From contig CAJTPK010000017.1 in assembly GCA_910578075.1 (NCBI GenBank), positions 9,288 to 73,287 on the forward strand: 64,000 nucleotides of DNA. Direction: 5' to 3'. Positions 26,435 through 35,491 of the stretch are shown in pieces (position 1 is the first letter of the stretch; each line of letters starts with the position of its first letter). The notes below the pieces were generated by a model. It worked only from the letters and a program-made list of their open reading frames with translations, did no database searches and was not told the DNA's origin. Source of the stretch: an uncultured Muribaculaceae bacterium. Lineage in GTDB: Bacteria; Bacteroidota; Bacteroidia; Bacteroidales; Muribaculaceae. The translations under genes and the position numbers were made by a program.

Positions 26435-27133
26435 TTATAAAAGCATATCCACAAGCGGACCGGCAAGAAATGCAGTCAGGATACCATTGATGATAAGTCC
26501 GAGAGTTGCGTAGGCCCCGTAGCGGTCACCGTATTCGCTGATGCGGCTTGTGCCCATCACATGCGCTGCGGTTCCCATACTCAGGCTCTTTGCCACAGGC
26601 GCCTTGACGTTACCCCATGACATCATCTTCAATCCGATGACTGCACCGATCATACCAACAACAACCACGATTGCCGAAGTCAATGCCGGGATTCCACCGA
26701 TCTGACGGGAAATCTCAAGGGCAATAGGCGTCGACACCGACTTGGGGGCGAGAGAGCGAATCACATCCTCACTCGCCCCCATCCAGTGTGCTATCAGCAC
26801 AACTGCCACAATGCCTACCACACAACCGGTAAGCTCCGCTATGAACAGCGGAAGAAACTGATTCTTTATATGTTTCAGTTCATTATATAGAGGCAGAGCC
26901 AAAGCGACAATGGCAGGTTTGAGCCAGAATTCGATCATCCTTCCGCTACTGTAATATTGTTCGAATGTTATTCCCGTGAGTTTCAGAAATACTATAAGCG
27001 AAGCTATGGTGAAAATCATAGGGTTGAACAACGTAACACGGGTTTTCTTCTGTACCCATGTGAAAAACCAGAATAATATGAACGTGAGCGTTATCAGAAA
27101 AAGCTCACCCCTAATTACATCACTAATATCCAT
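26435..27133 (-). CDS. lrgB: LrgB family membrane protein
   Basis: A 232-residue inner-membrane protein with several helices. LVFLKLTGITFEQYYSSGRMIEFWLKPAIVALALPLY and SVSTPIALEISRQIGGIPALT..VVVVGMIGAVIG are LrgB/CidB signatures. AAHVMGTSRI is another. LrgAB-type systems act in holin-like control of murein hydrolases or export of small acids such as pyruvate or glycolate in other organisms; which applies here is unknown. I chose the ATG at 27133. It follows lrgA by 2 bases. Confidence 0.92.
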   Translation of the reverse strand: MDISDVIRGELFLITLTFILFWFFTWVQKKTRVTLFNPMIFTIASLIVFLKLTGITFEQYYSSGRMIEFWLKPAIVALALPLYNELKHIKNQFLPLFIAELTGCVVGIVAVVLIAHWMGASEDVIRSLAPKSVSTPIALEISRQIGGIPALTSAIVVVVGMIGAVIGLKMMSWGNVKAPVAKSLSMGTAAHVMGTSRISEYGDRYGAYATLGLIINGILTAFLAGPLVDMLL

Positions 27134-27135
27134 GA

Positions 27136-27489
27136 TCAACTTCTATGACTTTTGATTCTCTTATGGAGAAACTGATGAAGACGTCCAGTTACAACTATCA
27201 CAAGGAAGATACTTACCAAGGTAGCTACCGTGATAGGAAGCCACTCCGCCGCGATGATATCAAAATAGAGCATCAGCGCCACCCCCGGCGGCACAAAAAA
27301 GAACGCCATATTCTTTATTAGAAATTTACACACAGGCGCGATTGAGCTGGCATTGACAACTTTGCGCTCAAGTAACGCGGTGAGTATCAACATCCCTATT
27401 ATGCTGCCGGGAATCGACAGCCCCGGGATGAGGGCAATAAGCTCACCGGCAAGAAGACACCCGAAAATAATACCGAATTGTTTTGCCAT
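27136..27489 (-). CDS. lrgA: LrgA/CidA family holin-like protein
   Basis: A 117-residue membrane protein with four hydrophobic helices. GEL.ALIPGLSIPGSIIGMLILTALL and FFVPPGVALMLYFDIIAAEW are the CidA/LrgA family motifs. It is paired directly with lrgB, forming a two-gene operon transcribed from a likely promoter with a -7 element at 27529-27536. Length is normal. Confidence 0.92.
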   Translation of the reverse strand: MAKQFGIIFGCLLAGELIALIPGLSIPGSIIGMLILTALLERKVVNASSIAPVCKFLIKNMAFFFVPPGVALMLYFDIIAAEWLPITVATLVSIFLVIVVTGRLHQFLHKRIKSHRS

Positions 27490-27528
27490 AGTATTCTATT
27501 TAGAATCCCTATCAGGAAAATACAGCTG

Positions 27529-27536
27529 CAAAATTA
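27529..27536 (-). promoter_or_regulatory. -7 element for lrgAB
   Basis: TAATTTTG on the minus strand, 39 bases upstream of the lrgA ATG. The sequence 20 bases further upstream is TTTC rather than TTTG. Confidence 0.5.
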
Positions 27537-27559
27537 CTCATTTTTAGGTATACAGAGAA

Positions 27560-27591
27560 ATTGCAGATAGAAAATATTTTTGCTAATTTTG
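27560..27591 (+). promoter_or_regulatory. Promoter for the bioB operon
   Basis: ATTG (27560-27563), a 20-base spacer and TAATTTTG (27584-27591) match the Bacteroidota consensus with one -33 mismatch. It leaves a leader of about 75 bases before the bioB ATG. Confidence 0.6.
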
Positions 27592-27672
27592 TATTCTCCT
27601 CCAACCCTAAAGTCCGAACCCTTTTATACTTTTCAGTTTAGGCTACGGACGACAAAACACGAACTATCCAAA

Positions 27673-28641
27673 ATGATTGATATTCAATATCTAAAAAATA
27701 AGATACTCTCCGGCGAGACATTAAGTCGGGAAGAGGCTCTGTCGCTCTGCGATGTTGACACAGCCTGCCAGCAGGAACTGTGGGATGCCGCAGAAGAAAT
27801 CACCAAAGCTTTATGCTCAAAGACTTTCGATTCATGCTCCATTATCAACGCACGTTCCGGCAAGTGTCCGGAAAATTGCAAATGGTGCGCACAATCCGCC
27901 CACTATAAAACCAAGATAGAAACCTACCCTCTCGTCAGTCACGAGGAATGCATGAGCGTTGCAGACATGAACCGTACGGCAGGTATCAGAAGATTCTCAC
28001 TTGTGGCAAGCGGCAGAAAGATGGCAGGCAAAGACCTTGACACAGTATGCGGCTATTACCGGGAATTGCGCGATAAGGGAGGGTTGAAACTCTGCGCATC
28101 GATGGGATTGCTTGGCAAAGATGAGCTAATGAAGCTTTATGATTCAGGGGTGACACGCTATCATTGCAATCTTGAAGCTGCCCCTTCCTATTTCTCTACC
28201 CTATGCTCCACTCATACTGTCGAGGATAAAATAGAGACTATTCTGCTTGCCAAAGAAATAGGCATGGAGGTATGCAGCGGAGGAATAATAGGCATGGGCG
28301 AGAGCCGCAGACAGCGCATAGAACTCGCTCTGGAGCTTCTTCGTGTTGACCCGCATTCAATACCTATAAATCTACTGTGTCCGATTCCCGGCACACCTCT
28401 TGAGAACGAGCATCCCCTCAGTGAGGAGGAGGTGCTCAATACAATCTCCTTTTTCCGGTTCATCCACCCTTCGAAAACTCTTCGTTTTGCCGGGGGAAGA
28501 GCCAAGATGTCGAAAGAGAACCAGTTGAAAGCTTTACGCATAGGCATGAACGGAGGCATCATGGGAGATATGCTTACCACAATCGGTTCAAAAGTGAAGG
28601 AAGATAAGGAACTAATTAAAGAGGGTGGATATAGTTTTTAG
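27673..28641 (+). CDS. bioB: Biotin synthase
   Basis: A radical SAM enzyme that inserts sulfur into dethiobiotin to form biotin. The 322-residue protein has the radical-SAM cysteines C65, C69 and C72 in SGKCPENCKWCAQS, followed by HYKTKIETYPL. The second-cluster region includes YHCNLEAAPSYF and GIIGMGES. The C-terminal RFAGGRAKMSKENQLKALRIGMNG is typical. I chose the ATG at 27673 on family length. It is separated from other biotin genes and is followed after 10 bases by a TonB-dependent receptor, apparently in one operon. Confidence 0.96.
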   Translation: MIDIQYLKNKILSGETLSREEALSLCDVDTACQQELWDAAEEITKALCSKTFDSCSIINARSGKCPENCKWCAQSAHYKTKIETYPLVSHEECMSVADMNRTAGIRRFSLVASGRKMAGKDLDTVCGYYRELRDKGGLKLCASMGLLGKDELMKLYDSGVTRYHCNLEAAPSYFSTLCSTHTVEDKIETILLAKEIGMEVCSGGIIGMGESRRQRIELALELLRVDPHSIPINLLCPIPGTPLENEHPLSEEEVLNTISFFRFIHPSKTLRFAGGRAKMSKENQLKALRIGMNGGIMGDMLTTIGSKVKEDKELIKEGGYSF

Positions 28642-28651
28642 AAGTTATTTG

Positions 28652-30682
28652 ATGCGAAAATATATTTTTTCAGCGTGCATATTGACTTTTGCAAGCTCGG
28701 CATTGTCTGCACAAAACAATGCGCAGCAACCTGATTCCATTGAAGAGGCAGAGACTCTTCAGGAGGTCGTAGTGTCTTCACAGGGCACCCGCAAGATGAG
28801 ATACAGCGCGGGCAATACGGAACTTATCACAGCAGCCGAGCTGACACGCGCGGCATGCTGCAATCTCGGCGAGAGTTTCACTACCAACCCATCGGTAGAT
28901 GTCAGCTATACAGATGCTGCCACAGGAGCACGCCAGATCCGGCTGCTCGGTCTGGCAGGCACATATGTGCAGATGATGACGGAGAATATTCCGAATTTCC
29001 GGGGAGCGGCATCTCCTTTCGGACTCGGATATATCCCCGGACCATGGATGCAGTCGATATCTGTATCCAAAGGGGCAAGTTCCGTTAAAAACGGATATGA
29101 ATCCATCAGCGGACAGATCAATGTCGAGATGCGGAAACCTCAGCTTGAACCGTCGTTATCAGTAAACGCATATCTCGATCATCGGATGAAGGCGGAGATC
29201 AATGCGACAGGAAACCTTCATTTCGGAGACAAATGGAGCGGAGGTCTGCTGCTTCACGGTGAAAACAGTTTCAAGGCTCATGACGGCAATGGCGATGGAT
29301 TCATGGATATGCCAAAGATACGGCAGGTTTCGGCAATGAACCGCTGGGCATACCTGTCGAACAACTATGTGTTCCAGCTTGCCCTCAAATACCTTGACGA
29401 ATGCCGTCGAAGCGGGCAGGATGAACACATACATACCGGTTCTGAAACCGATAAACCGTTATATAAGATTGATATAGACACGCGACGTGGCGAGGTATTC
29501 ACAAAAAATGCTTTCATTTTCGATAAGGAGAACGATGGCAACATCGCCCTCATCCTTTCAGGTTCATATCATCATCAGAAGTCAAAATATGGTGTGAAAC
29601 ATTATAATGTAGATCAAGGTAATGTTTATGCATCGCTGATGTTTGAACGTAAATGGAATGAAATCCACTCGCTGTCCACCGGTCTAAGTTTCAATTACGA
29701 TCACTACCGGGAGAATATTCTTCTTGACGCATCAGACCCTGCTTTCAACACTAAAGATATTGAGGCTGTGAGCGGGCTATACGGACAATACACGCTTAAT
29801 CTTGATTCCAAGTTGATCGCGATGGCTGGTATAAGATTTGATTACTCCTCATTATTTCATCATGTGATGGTTACACCGCGTATACATGTAAGGTGGAATC
29901 CGTCTGACGATTTCTCCTTCAATATCTCCGGTGGCCGCGGCTTTCGAACGGCTCATGTACTTGCGGAACACAACTACCTCCTCGCGTCCTCCCGCAGTCT
30001 CAACTTCTACTATCGACCTCTTCAGGAGTCTGCATGGAACTATGGTGCGGGTGCATCATGGACTCCCTCTTTCTTGAACGGCAGATACACACTTTCGGCT
30101 GAATATTATTTCACGAATTTCAGGGAAAACGTGTGCATGGATTTCGATAGCAACCCTCATGCCGTCAATATTTACGGACAAATCGGAAAATCGCGTAGCC
30201 ATACCTTCCAGACTGAACTGACAGCCCGCATATTACCGGAATTGACTGTGACCGGTGCGTACCGTCTTACGGATGTACGGACAGACTATGGCTCCGGAAT
30301 GGAACAGAAACCGCTCACATCGCGCTCGAAAGGATTGCTTACAGCGAGCTGGACTCCCCAGATGGGATTATGGCAGGCAGATGTAACCTTATCGATCAAC
30401 GGAGGCGGGCGCATGCCGAAACCTTACGAATTGAAAGACGGAACCCTCTCGTGGAATCCGACGTACCGCACATTCTGCACACTTAATGCTCAGCTTACAC
30501 GCAACTTCCGTCATTGGGCAGTATATATCGGTGGTGAGAACCTCACGGGATACACCCAGAAAAATCCGATCATCGGCGCATCCGATCCGTGGGGACCGAA
30601 TTTTGATTCGACTATGATCTGGGGGCCGCTTCACGGTGCGGTCGTATATGTCGGTTTCCGCTACAACATCACCAAGTATTAA
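28652..30682 (+). CDS. TonB-dependent outer-membrane receptor
   Basis: A 676-residue ligand-gated outer-membrane porin. A signal peptide (to about ALSAQ) is followed by ETLQEVVVSSQGTRK, the TonB-box region, then the plug domain (about 45-155, with ARQIRLLGLAGTYVQMMTENIPNFRG and SVSKGASSVKNGYESISGQINV). A 22-strand barrel follows and ends in VYVGFRYNITKY with a terminal aromatic. It is not SusC-like: it lacks the carboxypeptidase-like N-domain and no SusD is present. The downstream gene is a metal-binding HMA protein, favouring a metal or metal-chelate substrate; the upstream bioB raises biotin as an alternative. The substrate is unresolved. Confidence 0.88.
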   Translation: MRKYIFSACILTFASSALSAQNNAQQPDSIEEAETLQEVVVSSQGTRKMRYSAGNTELITAAELTRAACCNLGESFTTNPSVDVSYTDAATGARQIRLLGLAGTYVQMMTENIPNFRGAASPFGLGYIPGPWMQSISVSKGASSVKNGYESISGQINVEMRKPQLEPSLSVNAYLDHRMKAEINATGNLHFGDKWSGGLLLHGENSFKAHDGNGDGFMDMPKIRQVSAMNRWAYLSNNYVFQLALKYLDECRRSGQDEHIHTGSETDKPLYKIDIDTRRGEVFTKNAFIFDKENDGNIALILSGSYHHQKSKYGVKHYNVDQGNVYASLMFERKWNEIHSLSTGLSFNYDHYRENILLDASDPAFNTKDIEAVSGLYGQYTLNLDSKLIAMAGIRFDYSSLFHHVMVTPRIHVRWNPSDDFSFNISGGRGFRTAHVLAEHNYLLASSRSLNFYYRPLQESAWNYGAGASWTPSFLNGRYTLSAEYYFTNFRENVCMDFDSNPHAVNIYGQIGKSRSHTFQTELTARILPELTVTGAYRLTDVRTDYGSGMEQKPLTSRSKGLLTASWTPQMGLWQADVTLSINGGGRMPKPYELKDGTLSWNPTYRTFCTLNAQLTRNFRHWAVYIGGENLTGYTQKNPIIGASDPWGPNFDSTMIWGPLHGAVVYVGFRYNITKY

Positions 30683-30718
30683 CGACACCAATAATTAACA
30701 AACCAAACAATAATAGAA

Positions 30719-31108
30719 ATGAAGAAGATTTTATTTATTCTGGCGGCTGTAATAATAGCATTCAGTGCCGGTGCAAAAGTATCCAATGATACCACAGTGT
30801 GTTTCAAGATCTCGCCTGCTATGTCATGCATCAACTGCGAGACTAAAATCAAGACAAATCTCCGCTATGAGAAAGGTATCAGCGCCATCGAGGCCACAGC
30901 TCCCGGTGATCAGGTCAAGATAAAATTCAACAAGACCAAGACAGATGCCGCCAAAATCGCAAAAGCATTCGGAAAAATCGGTTACAAGGCAATCCCCGCA
31001 AACGCATGCGAACTCAAGGGACACAACGGAAAGACCACCTGCGGCAAAACCAAATGCTGCAACAAAGCCGCCACATGCTGCCAGGACAAAAAAGACTGCA
31101 GCAAATAA
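30719..31108 (+). CDS. Secreted heavy-metal-associated (HMA) protein with Cys-rich tail
   Basis: A 129-residue exported protein. After the signal peptide (to about AGAKV) comes an HMA/MerP-like ferredoxin-fold domain with the metal-binding C37-IN-C40 in ISPAMSCINCETKIK. The fold ends at KIGYKAIPAN. A Lys/Cys-rich tail (residues 97-129) holds nine further cysteines, including CC pairs, which could bind soft metals such as copper or zinc. It is the last gene of the bioB - receptor operon and ends at a strong terminator. It is likely a periplasmic metal-binding partner of the receptor, by inference. Confidence 0.82.
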   Translation: MKKILFILAAVIIAFSAGAKVSNDTTVCFKISPAMSCINCETKIKTNLRYEKGISAIEATAPGDQVKIKFNKTKTDAAKIAKAFGKIGYKAIPANACELKGHNGKTTCGKTKCCNKAATCCQDKKDCSK

Positions 31109-31124
31109 AATACAATAGAAAAGA

Positions 31125-31156
31125 ACGGAGATGCCACACTTTTGTGACATCTCCGT
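31125..31156 (+). terminator. Terminator after the HMA gene
   Basis: ACGGAGATG (31125-31133) pairs perfectly with CATCTCCGT (31148-31156), with additional inner CAC/GTG pairing, followed by CTAAAAA. Confidence 0.65.
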
Positions 31157-31199
31157 CTAAAAACCACTATTCCCAACTCAGAACAGTAACAACAATCTA

Positions 31200-32735
31200 C
31201 TAATAAACAATCTTTCTTACCTCTGTTCCTTTCTTCTCTATCACTATATCACCCTTTGCCGGTACAGAAATCCTAACGCCCTGCAGATTGTAATATTCAG
31301 CCTCCTGCCGGTCAACTTGCAGAATTTCAACAACCGATGTGGGTGTTGTATTCTTGACAACCAAAGACTTCACTTCTGACTCCTGCCCATCCTTATTTTC
31401 AACATAATAGCTTATTGTGCCGGGAGAATCAACAGTGACAACACCATTTTCACTTGCCATGAAACCATCGCGTTCTACATTTCTGGTCAATTGCTCAGGC
31501 TCAAACATGTAATACACCCTCATTTCTTCATCTGATAAAATCTCGATATCCCTCGAACCTTTGCTAAAGTCATGGTAAAGAATTCCACCAACCATATCAG
31601 GGAGATCGAGAACCGGAGATTCAATCATCGGGAGATAAGTCAATGTATAATTTCTTATCGCAACCCAATCTGTTCCGCTCTGCGCCTCCTTAACGATACC
31701 GATTTTCAAATCTTCCCCTTCAGACAATCTTACAAACAAAGAATTCACATAATGACCATCTGCAAACAGTGAACCTGCACCTGCGATGTTCTCTTTCCCT
31801 TTCAAGTCAATCTCATCCTTTATTGAATAAAAATCAGCCACTCCGATTTTCTCCTCATTGGCAATAAGATATACATTATCCGTACCTCTGCGGAAGGCCT
31901 GACAACAAACCTTATACTTGCCGGCATCCAGCCCCGAGATCGTCTGAGTCATATTTATTGTCTTGCGATACCATTCATGAGCACCGGCTGCAATAGCAGT
32001 TTCATCCTCAATAGTCACAGGATATTCACTCCATGAAACATTGGGACTTGTCGCAAAATCAGGATTAGCCAATCTGTCTGTGACATCCAATCTTTCTGAA
32101 TTTTCGTTCTCCTGATAATAGAGTTTGAAATTTCCTACACATAACCATGACCTTTGTGCCCTCCATTGGCTTGGTGTTGTGAATCCCAATCGCAGACACC
32201 CATCTGATTCCAAAATGCATTTAGCTGAATTCTTATATTCACCCTTGGCAAAAGCCGCGGCGGCAGTGTTAGTTCTATCAGGGAATGTATAAGGTTCATA
32301 TGTATATGCATTTTCAGAATATAGCGATTTAACCTTCACTCCATACTTATTGACATCATCATCTGTGTCGGGGTCAAATGCAGTTGATTGGTTATAACTG
32401 AATGTTGTTCCAGGTTTAATATAAATGAAGCCTTCCACACTATCCTCGCTGTCAGCACTCGAATGATTTGCGCCGTAGCGGTAGAAACCATTGCATTCAA
32501 GCGTATAAATACCTGCCGGCATACCCACAAGAATCTGATATTTCTGTGCATTTGTAAGATTGTATAGTTCCGCAACCCCATCTGCCTGCGACCACCCGGC
32601 ATTTGTACCTCTCCATTCATTCAGAAGATTTCCGGCTCCGATCCTGGATGTCAAATCGACAGGACCCTGGGCGGATACTGCAAGTGTTGATAGCATCACA
32701 ACCGCGCCTGCAACTAATTTAGTCGAATTTTTCAT
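31200..32735 (-). CDS. Secreted two-domain beta-sandwich protein, last gene of the arabinan-type locus
   Basis: A 511-residue exported protein (signal peptide to about AVSAQ) with no recognised catalytic motif. Two regions of similar plan, about 25-205 (NEWRGTNAGW..GIYTLECNGFYRYG) and 215-365 (YRKTINMTQTISGLDAGKYKVCCQAFRRG), look like galactose-binding or carbohydrate-binding beta-sandwiches, since both contain the LPAGxYxLxxxxFyR-type pattern. The C-terminal 45 residues carry the YYNLQGVRI..PAKGDIVIEKK tail shared with other secreted proteins here. It lies 52 bases downstream of GH51 and is probably co-transcribed, suggesting a glycan-binding role in the same pathway. Confidence 0.75.
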   Translation of the reverse strand: MKNSTKLVAGAVVMLSTLAVSAQGPVDLTSRIGAGNLLNEWRGTNAGWSQADGVAELYNLTNAQKYQILVGMPAGIYTLECNGFYRYGANHSSADSEDSVEGFIYIKPGTTFSYNQSTAFDPDTDDDVNKYGVKVKSLYSENAYTYEPYTFPDRTNTAAAAFAKGEYKNSAKCILESDGCLRLGFTTPSQWRAQRSWLCVGNFKLYYQENENSERLDVTDRLANPDFATSPNVSWSEYPVTIEDETAIAAGAHEWYRKTINMTQTISGLDAGKYKVCCQAFRRGTDNVYLIANEEKIGVADFYSIKDEIDLKGKENIAGAGSLFADGHYVNSLFVRLSEGEDLKIGIVKEAQSGTDWVAIRNYTLTYLPMIESPVLDLPDMVGGILYHDFSKGSRDIEILSDEEMRVYYMFEPEQLTRNVERDGFMASENGVVTVDSPGTISYYVENKDGQESEVKSLVVKNTTPTSVVEILQVDRQEAEYYNLQGVRISVPAKGDIVIEKKGTEVRKIVY

Positions 32736-32787
32736 AATGTTTAGTTTATAAATTATAGTTTAAATTGATTTTAAGCAAGTCAAGGTT

Positions 32788-35325
32788 TTAATCTGACAAG
32801 CTGTCATTATTTGCCATATTCTGAATTGGATCTTTACATCCTTCTATTGTATATACTGTGATTGAGTATGGTGCAAACTCAGCATGATCCAGTTCAGAAG
32901 CGCTGCATCTTCTCTCGCTATAATCAGCAGCAGTATCATCCGGCTTACCTGAAAGAGTCTTTCTGACAACCCTGCCGATATTTTCAACCCCCAAATCAAT
33001 TGCAGCATACATCTTGACGGGGAGAAGGTTCACAACTTTCACGAATGTCACTTTGGTAGATGTGTTGTATACAGCCGACACCCCAAGCCTCCGGACCACA
33101 TCTTTCATGTCGTTGTCAGTCGTAACGACCTCAGACGGCATATACCTGTCACCGGAATGACATCCGAACAGCTTCTGCACCTCATAATCAACAGTAGGAT
33201 ACACATTGGCGCCATCGAAATATATAAGATCCGGATTCCACTGTGTATATCCCTTCCTTGCCAGAAGAGGAGCATATGAGGTCATACGCACAATATCGGA
33301 ATTTCTCTCTACATTCGTAAGAAACAAGGCTGTTGACAACGCTGTTTCTACTGTAGACCGACGCTTTGGCTCATGAGCCGCATATTCACCAAGATAAACA
33401 GCAGAACGTGTGCGTGGATACTCATCATAATAATCCCCGTTGTTAATATACCATCCAGGGCTGTTGTAATTATGCTCATCCACCATGGGAAGGTTTAGAT
33501 TTTCCGCAAATTTCCAACCCGCCTCATAGTCAGATCCTTCCGAGAACGGCCCGGTTGTGCCAATAACAATTATCTCAGGATACTTTTCCTTTACTGCATC
33601 GTATATCATTTTAAAACGCGTTTCAAACACATCCGAAATCATATCTTCATTTCCGATACCGATATATTTGAGATTGAAAGGTTCCGGATGTCCGGCATCG
33701 GCCCTGACCTTTCCCCATTTCGTTGATTTGTCACCGTTAGCCCATTCTATGAGATCCAGCACATCCTGTATATAGCCATGCATTTCTTCCATTGGAATCC
33801 CACCCATCTGTCCGTAAGACGTTATAAGATCGTGGGAATGATGTGATGGCCCGGAAATGCCCGAATTCTGACAAGATACTCCAGCTGCAACAACAGGCAA
33901 AGGCTCCGCACCTATATCTTCGCAGAATTGAAAATATTCGAAATAACCGAGTCCCCGGCTTTGATGATAACGCCAAATATTCGGAGCATGCTTACGCGAT
34001 TCCAGAGGACCTACGGATTCCTTCCAATTGTAGATATTGTCAATTCCATCACCGTGCACAAGACACCCCCCGGGAAATCTTACAAACTTTGGATGAATAT
34101 CAGCGATAACCCGCGCCAGATCTTCACGCAATCCGTTCGGACGGTTTTTGAATGTCTTGCGAGGGAAAAGCGACACCATATCCAGATCTATAGAAACATG
34201 AGGAGGTATATGGATCTCCAATGTCGCAGAATCGCAACTCTCTTTACTTTTCAATCCACATTGAAGTTTTGTCCATGATGGGTTGAGTCCGGAACATGTT
34301 TTCCTTGCCAAAACCGAACCATCATTGTGTCGCAACATAATTTCGAATGAAACACGCTTGCCGGAATTATTGCGACAATACATAGATAAATCATAGGAGT
34401 CTCCTTTTTTCAGACATATGCCATCATATCCCTTGTTAGCAAGAACTGCCCCCTTATCTGAAGTTTTTAAAGAAAGATAATGTGAATTATTCTCGTGCAA
34501 TGGGTTTTCCTCTTTAATCGAATGCATCACATTATTACCCTTGACCTCCCAGGCGAACATAGCATTCCAATCCGGATTCCTGTTGCCGTCAGCTTTCGAG
34601 TATTCGAAATCTCGATTTTGAAGCAATTCGGCATAAAGACCTCCGTCCGCTGCATAATTCAGGTCTTCAAAAAAGACACCTACAAACATATCCGACACAG
34701 GCTTGGCATTGGATCTGTCTATCCGTATACGAGTCCTCACATCACCAAGATTTTCATATATCTTGTCATCATGTATAAGACGCTCACCTCTGTTTCGATT
34801 TCTTTTTCCTTTAACAGCTGAGTTATTGACATATTTTTCTATCGCAACTTTCGGAACACACGAAATATACCCTGCAATGGTATCCCCTTCCACAACCTCA
34901 GAAGAAGCCCTGATTTTTCCGATCATCGTCAAGATCTTGCTATCAGCTTCAACAGATTTCATGAACCGCTGCGGTTTCCACACCGTCATATCCTCCGATG
35001 TTGTAACAGCTATGCTTTCCGACTCCCTGTCAAGCCCCCATACAGCTGTCCACATATCATCATGGAAAATAACTCTCGGTGCATACATGCATTTAAGACT
35101 TCCGAAATCACTGCGTACAATTCCACGCTTTCCATTAAGAGGCAACCATTGTTCACCTTGCGCTTCTCTCCAGGCCAAGCGCATTCCACCTCTGCCGTTA
35201 TCGTGGGTTGACGTGTAACAAAACATTTCCGCCATGCCACTATCTGCAACTGCAACTGCAGACGGGAACGCTACGGCACACATCACATAAATCAATACTG
35301 ATAAAATTAATCTTCTCATTATCAT
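32788..35325 (-). CDS. Alpha-L-arabinofuranosidase (GH51) with N-terminal propeller-like module
   Basis: Releases terminal arabinofuranose from arabinan or arabinoxylan. The protein has 845 residues with a signal peptide (to about AVAVA). Residues 30-190 resemble part of a GH43/GH32-type propeller (RLAWREAQGEQWLPL, SEDMTVWKPQRF). A carbohydrate-binding beta-sandwich follows (about 215-390, VFFEDLNYAADGGLYAELLQNR). The GH51 barrel has FVRFPGGCLVHGD, the acid/base in KYIGIGNEDM near 558 and the nucleophile in YLGEYAAHE near 647. A C-terminal beta domain completes it. The start is the ATG at 35325 or the second one at 35319. It is the first gene of a two-gene unit with its own promoter, carrying the candidate regulator site. 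Confidence 0.92.
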   Translation of the reverse strand: MIMRRLILSVLIYVMCAVAFPSAVAVADSGMAEMFCYTSTHDNGRGGMRLAWREAQGEQWLPLNGKRGIVRSDFGSLKCMYAPRVIFHDDMWTAVWGLDRESESIAVTTSEDMTVWKPQRFMKSVEADSKILTMIGKIRASSEVVEGDTIAGYISCVPKVAIEKYVNNSAVKGKRNRNRGERLIHDDKIYENLGDVRTRIRIDRSNAKPVSDMFVGVFFEDLNYAADGGLYAELLQNRDFEYSKADGNRNPDWNAMFAWEVKGNNVMHSIKEENPLHENNSHYLSLKTSDKGAVLANKGYDGICLKKGDSYDLSMYCRNNSGKRVSFEIMLRHNDGSVLARKTCSGLNPSWTKLQCGLKSKESCDSATLEIHIPPHVSIDLDMVSLFPRKTFKNRPNGLREDLARVIADIHPKFVRFPGGCLVHGDGIDNIYNWKESVGPLESRKHAPNIWRYHQSRGLGYFEYFQFCEDIGAEPLPVVAAGVSCQNSGISGPSHHSHDLITSYGQMGGIPMEEMHGYIQDVLDLIEWANGDKSTKWGKVRADAGHPEPFNLKYIGIGNEDMISDVFETRFKMIYDAVKEKYPEIIVIGTTGPFSEGSDYEAGWKFAENLNLPMVDEHNYNSPGWYINNGDYYDEYPRTRSAVYLGEYAAHEPKRRSTVETALSTALFLTNVERNSDIVRMTSYAPLLARKGYTQWNPDLIYFDGANVYPTVDYEVQKLFGCHSGDRYMPSEVVTTDNDMKDVVRRLGVSAVYNTSTKVTFVKVVNLLPVKMYAAIDLGVENIGRVVRKTLSGKPDDTAADYSERRCSASELDHAEFAPYSITVYTIEGCKDPIQNMANNDSLSD

Positions 35326-35338
35326 AAAGTATATGATG

Positions 35339-35442
35339 CAAAATTAGCGATCGGCACAGTCATATATGTATAAAAATTTTCTCATGGTTGTGTTGCAACA
35401 GTATCACTTCCACTGTTTACACAACCATGAGAAAAAATTTAT
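35339..35442 (-). promoter_or_regulatory. GH51 promoter with candidate HTCS operator
   Basis: On the minus strand TAATTTTG (35339-35346) is the -7 element, without a -33 TTTG. The motif ATGAGAAAATTTTTATAC occupies 35368-35385, starting 22 bases from the -7 exactly as in the susC promoter. An inverted second copy, ATGAGAAAAAATTTAT on the plus strand, lies at 35427-35442. The pair forms a 13-bp-core inverted repeat (35380-35392 with 35420-35432) that could also act as a terminator for the GH43 gene upstream. Confidence 0.6.
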
Positions 35443-35491
35443 CTATCTAAAGAGCTACTTCCAGATAGGTTATATCATACAAGATAATATT

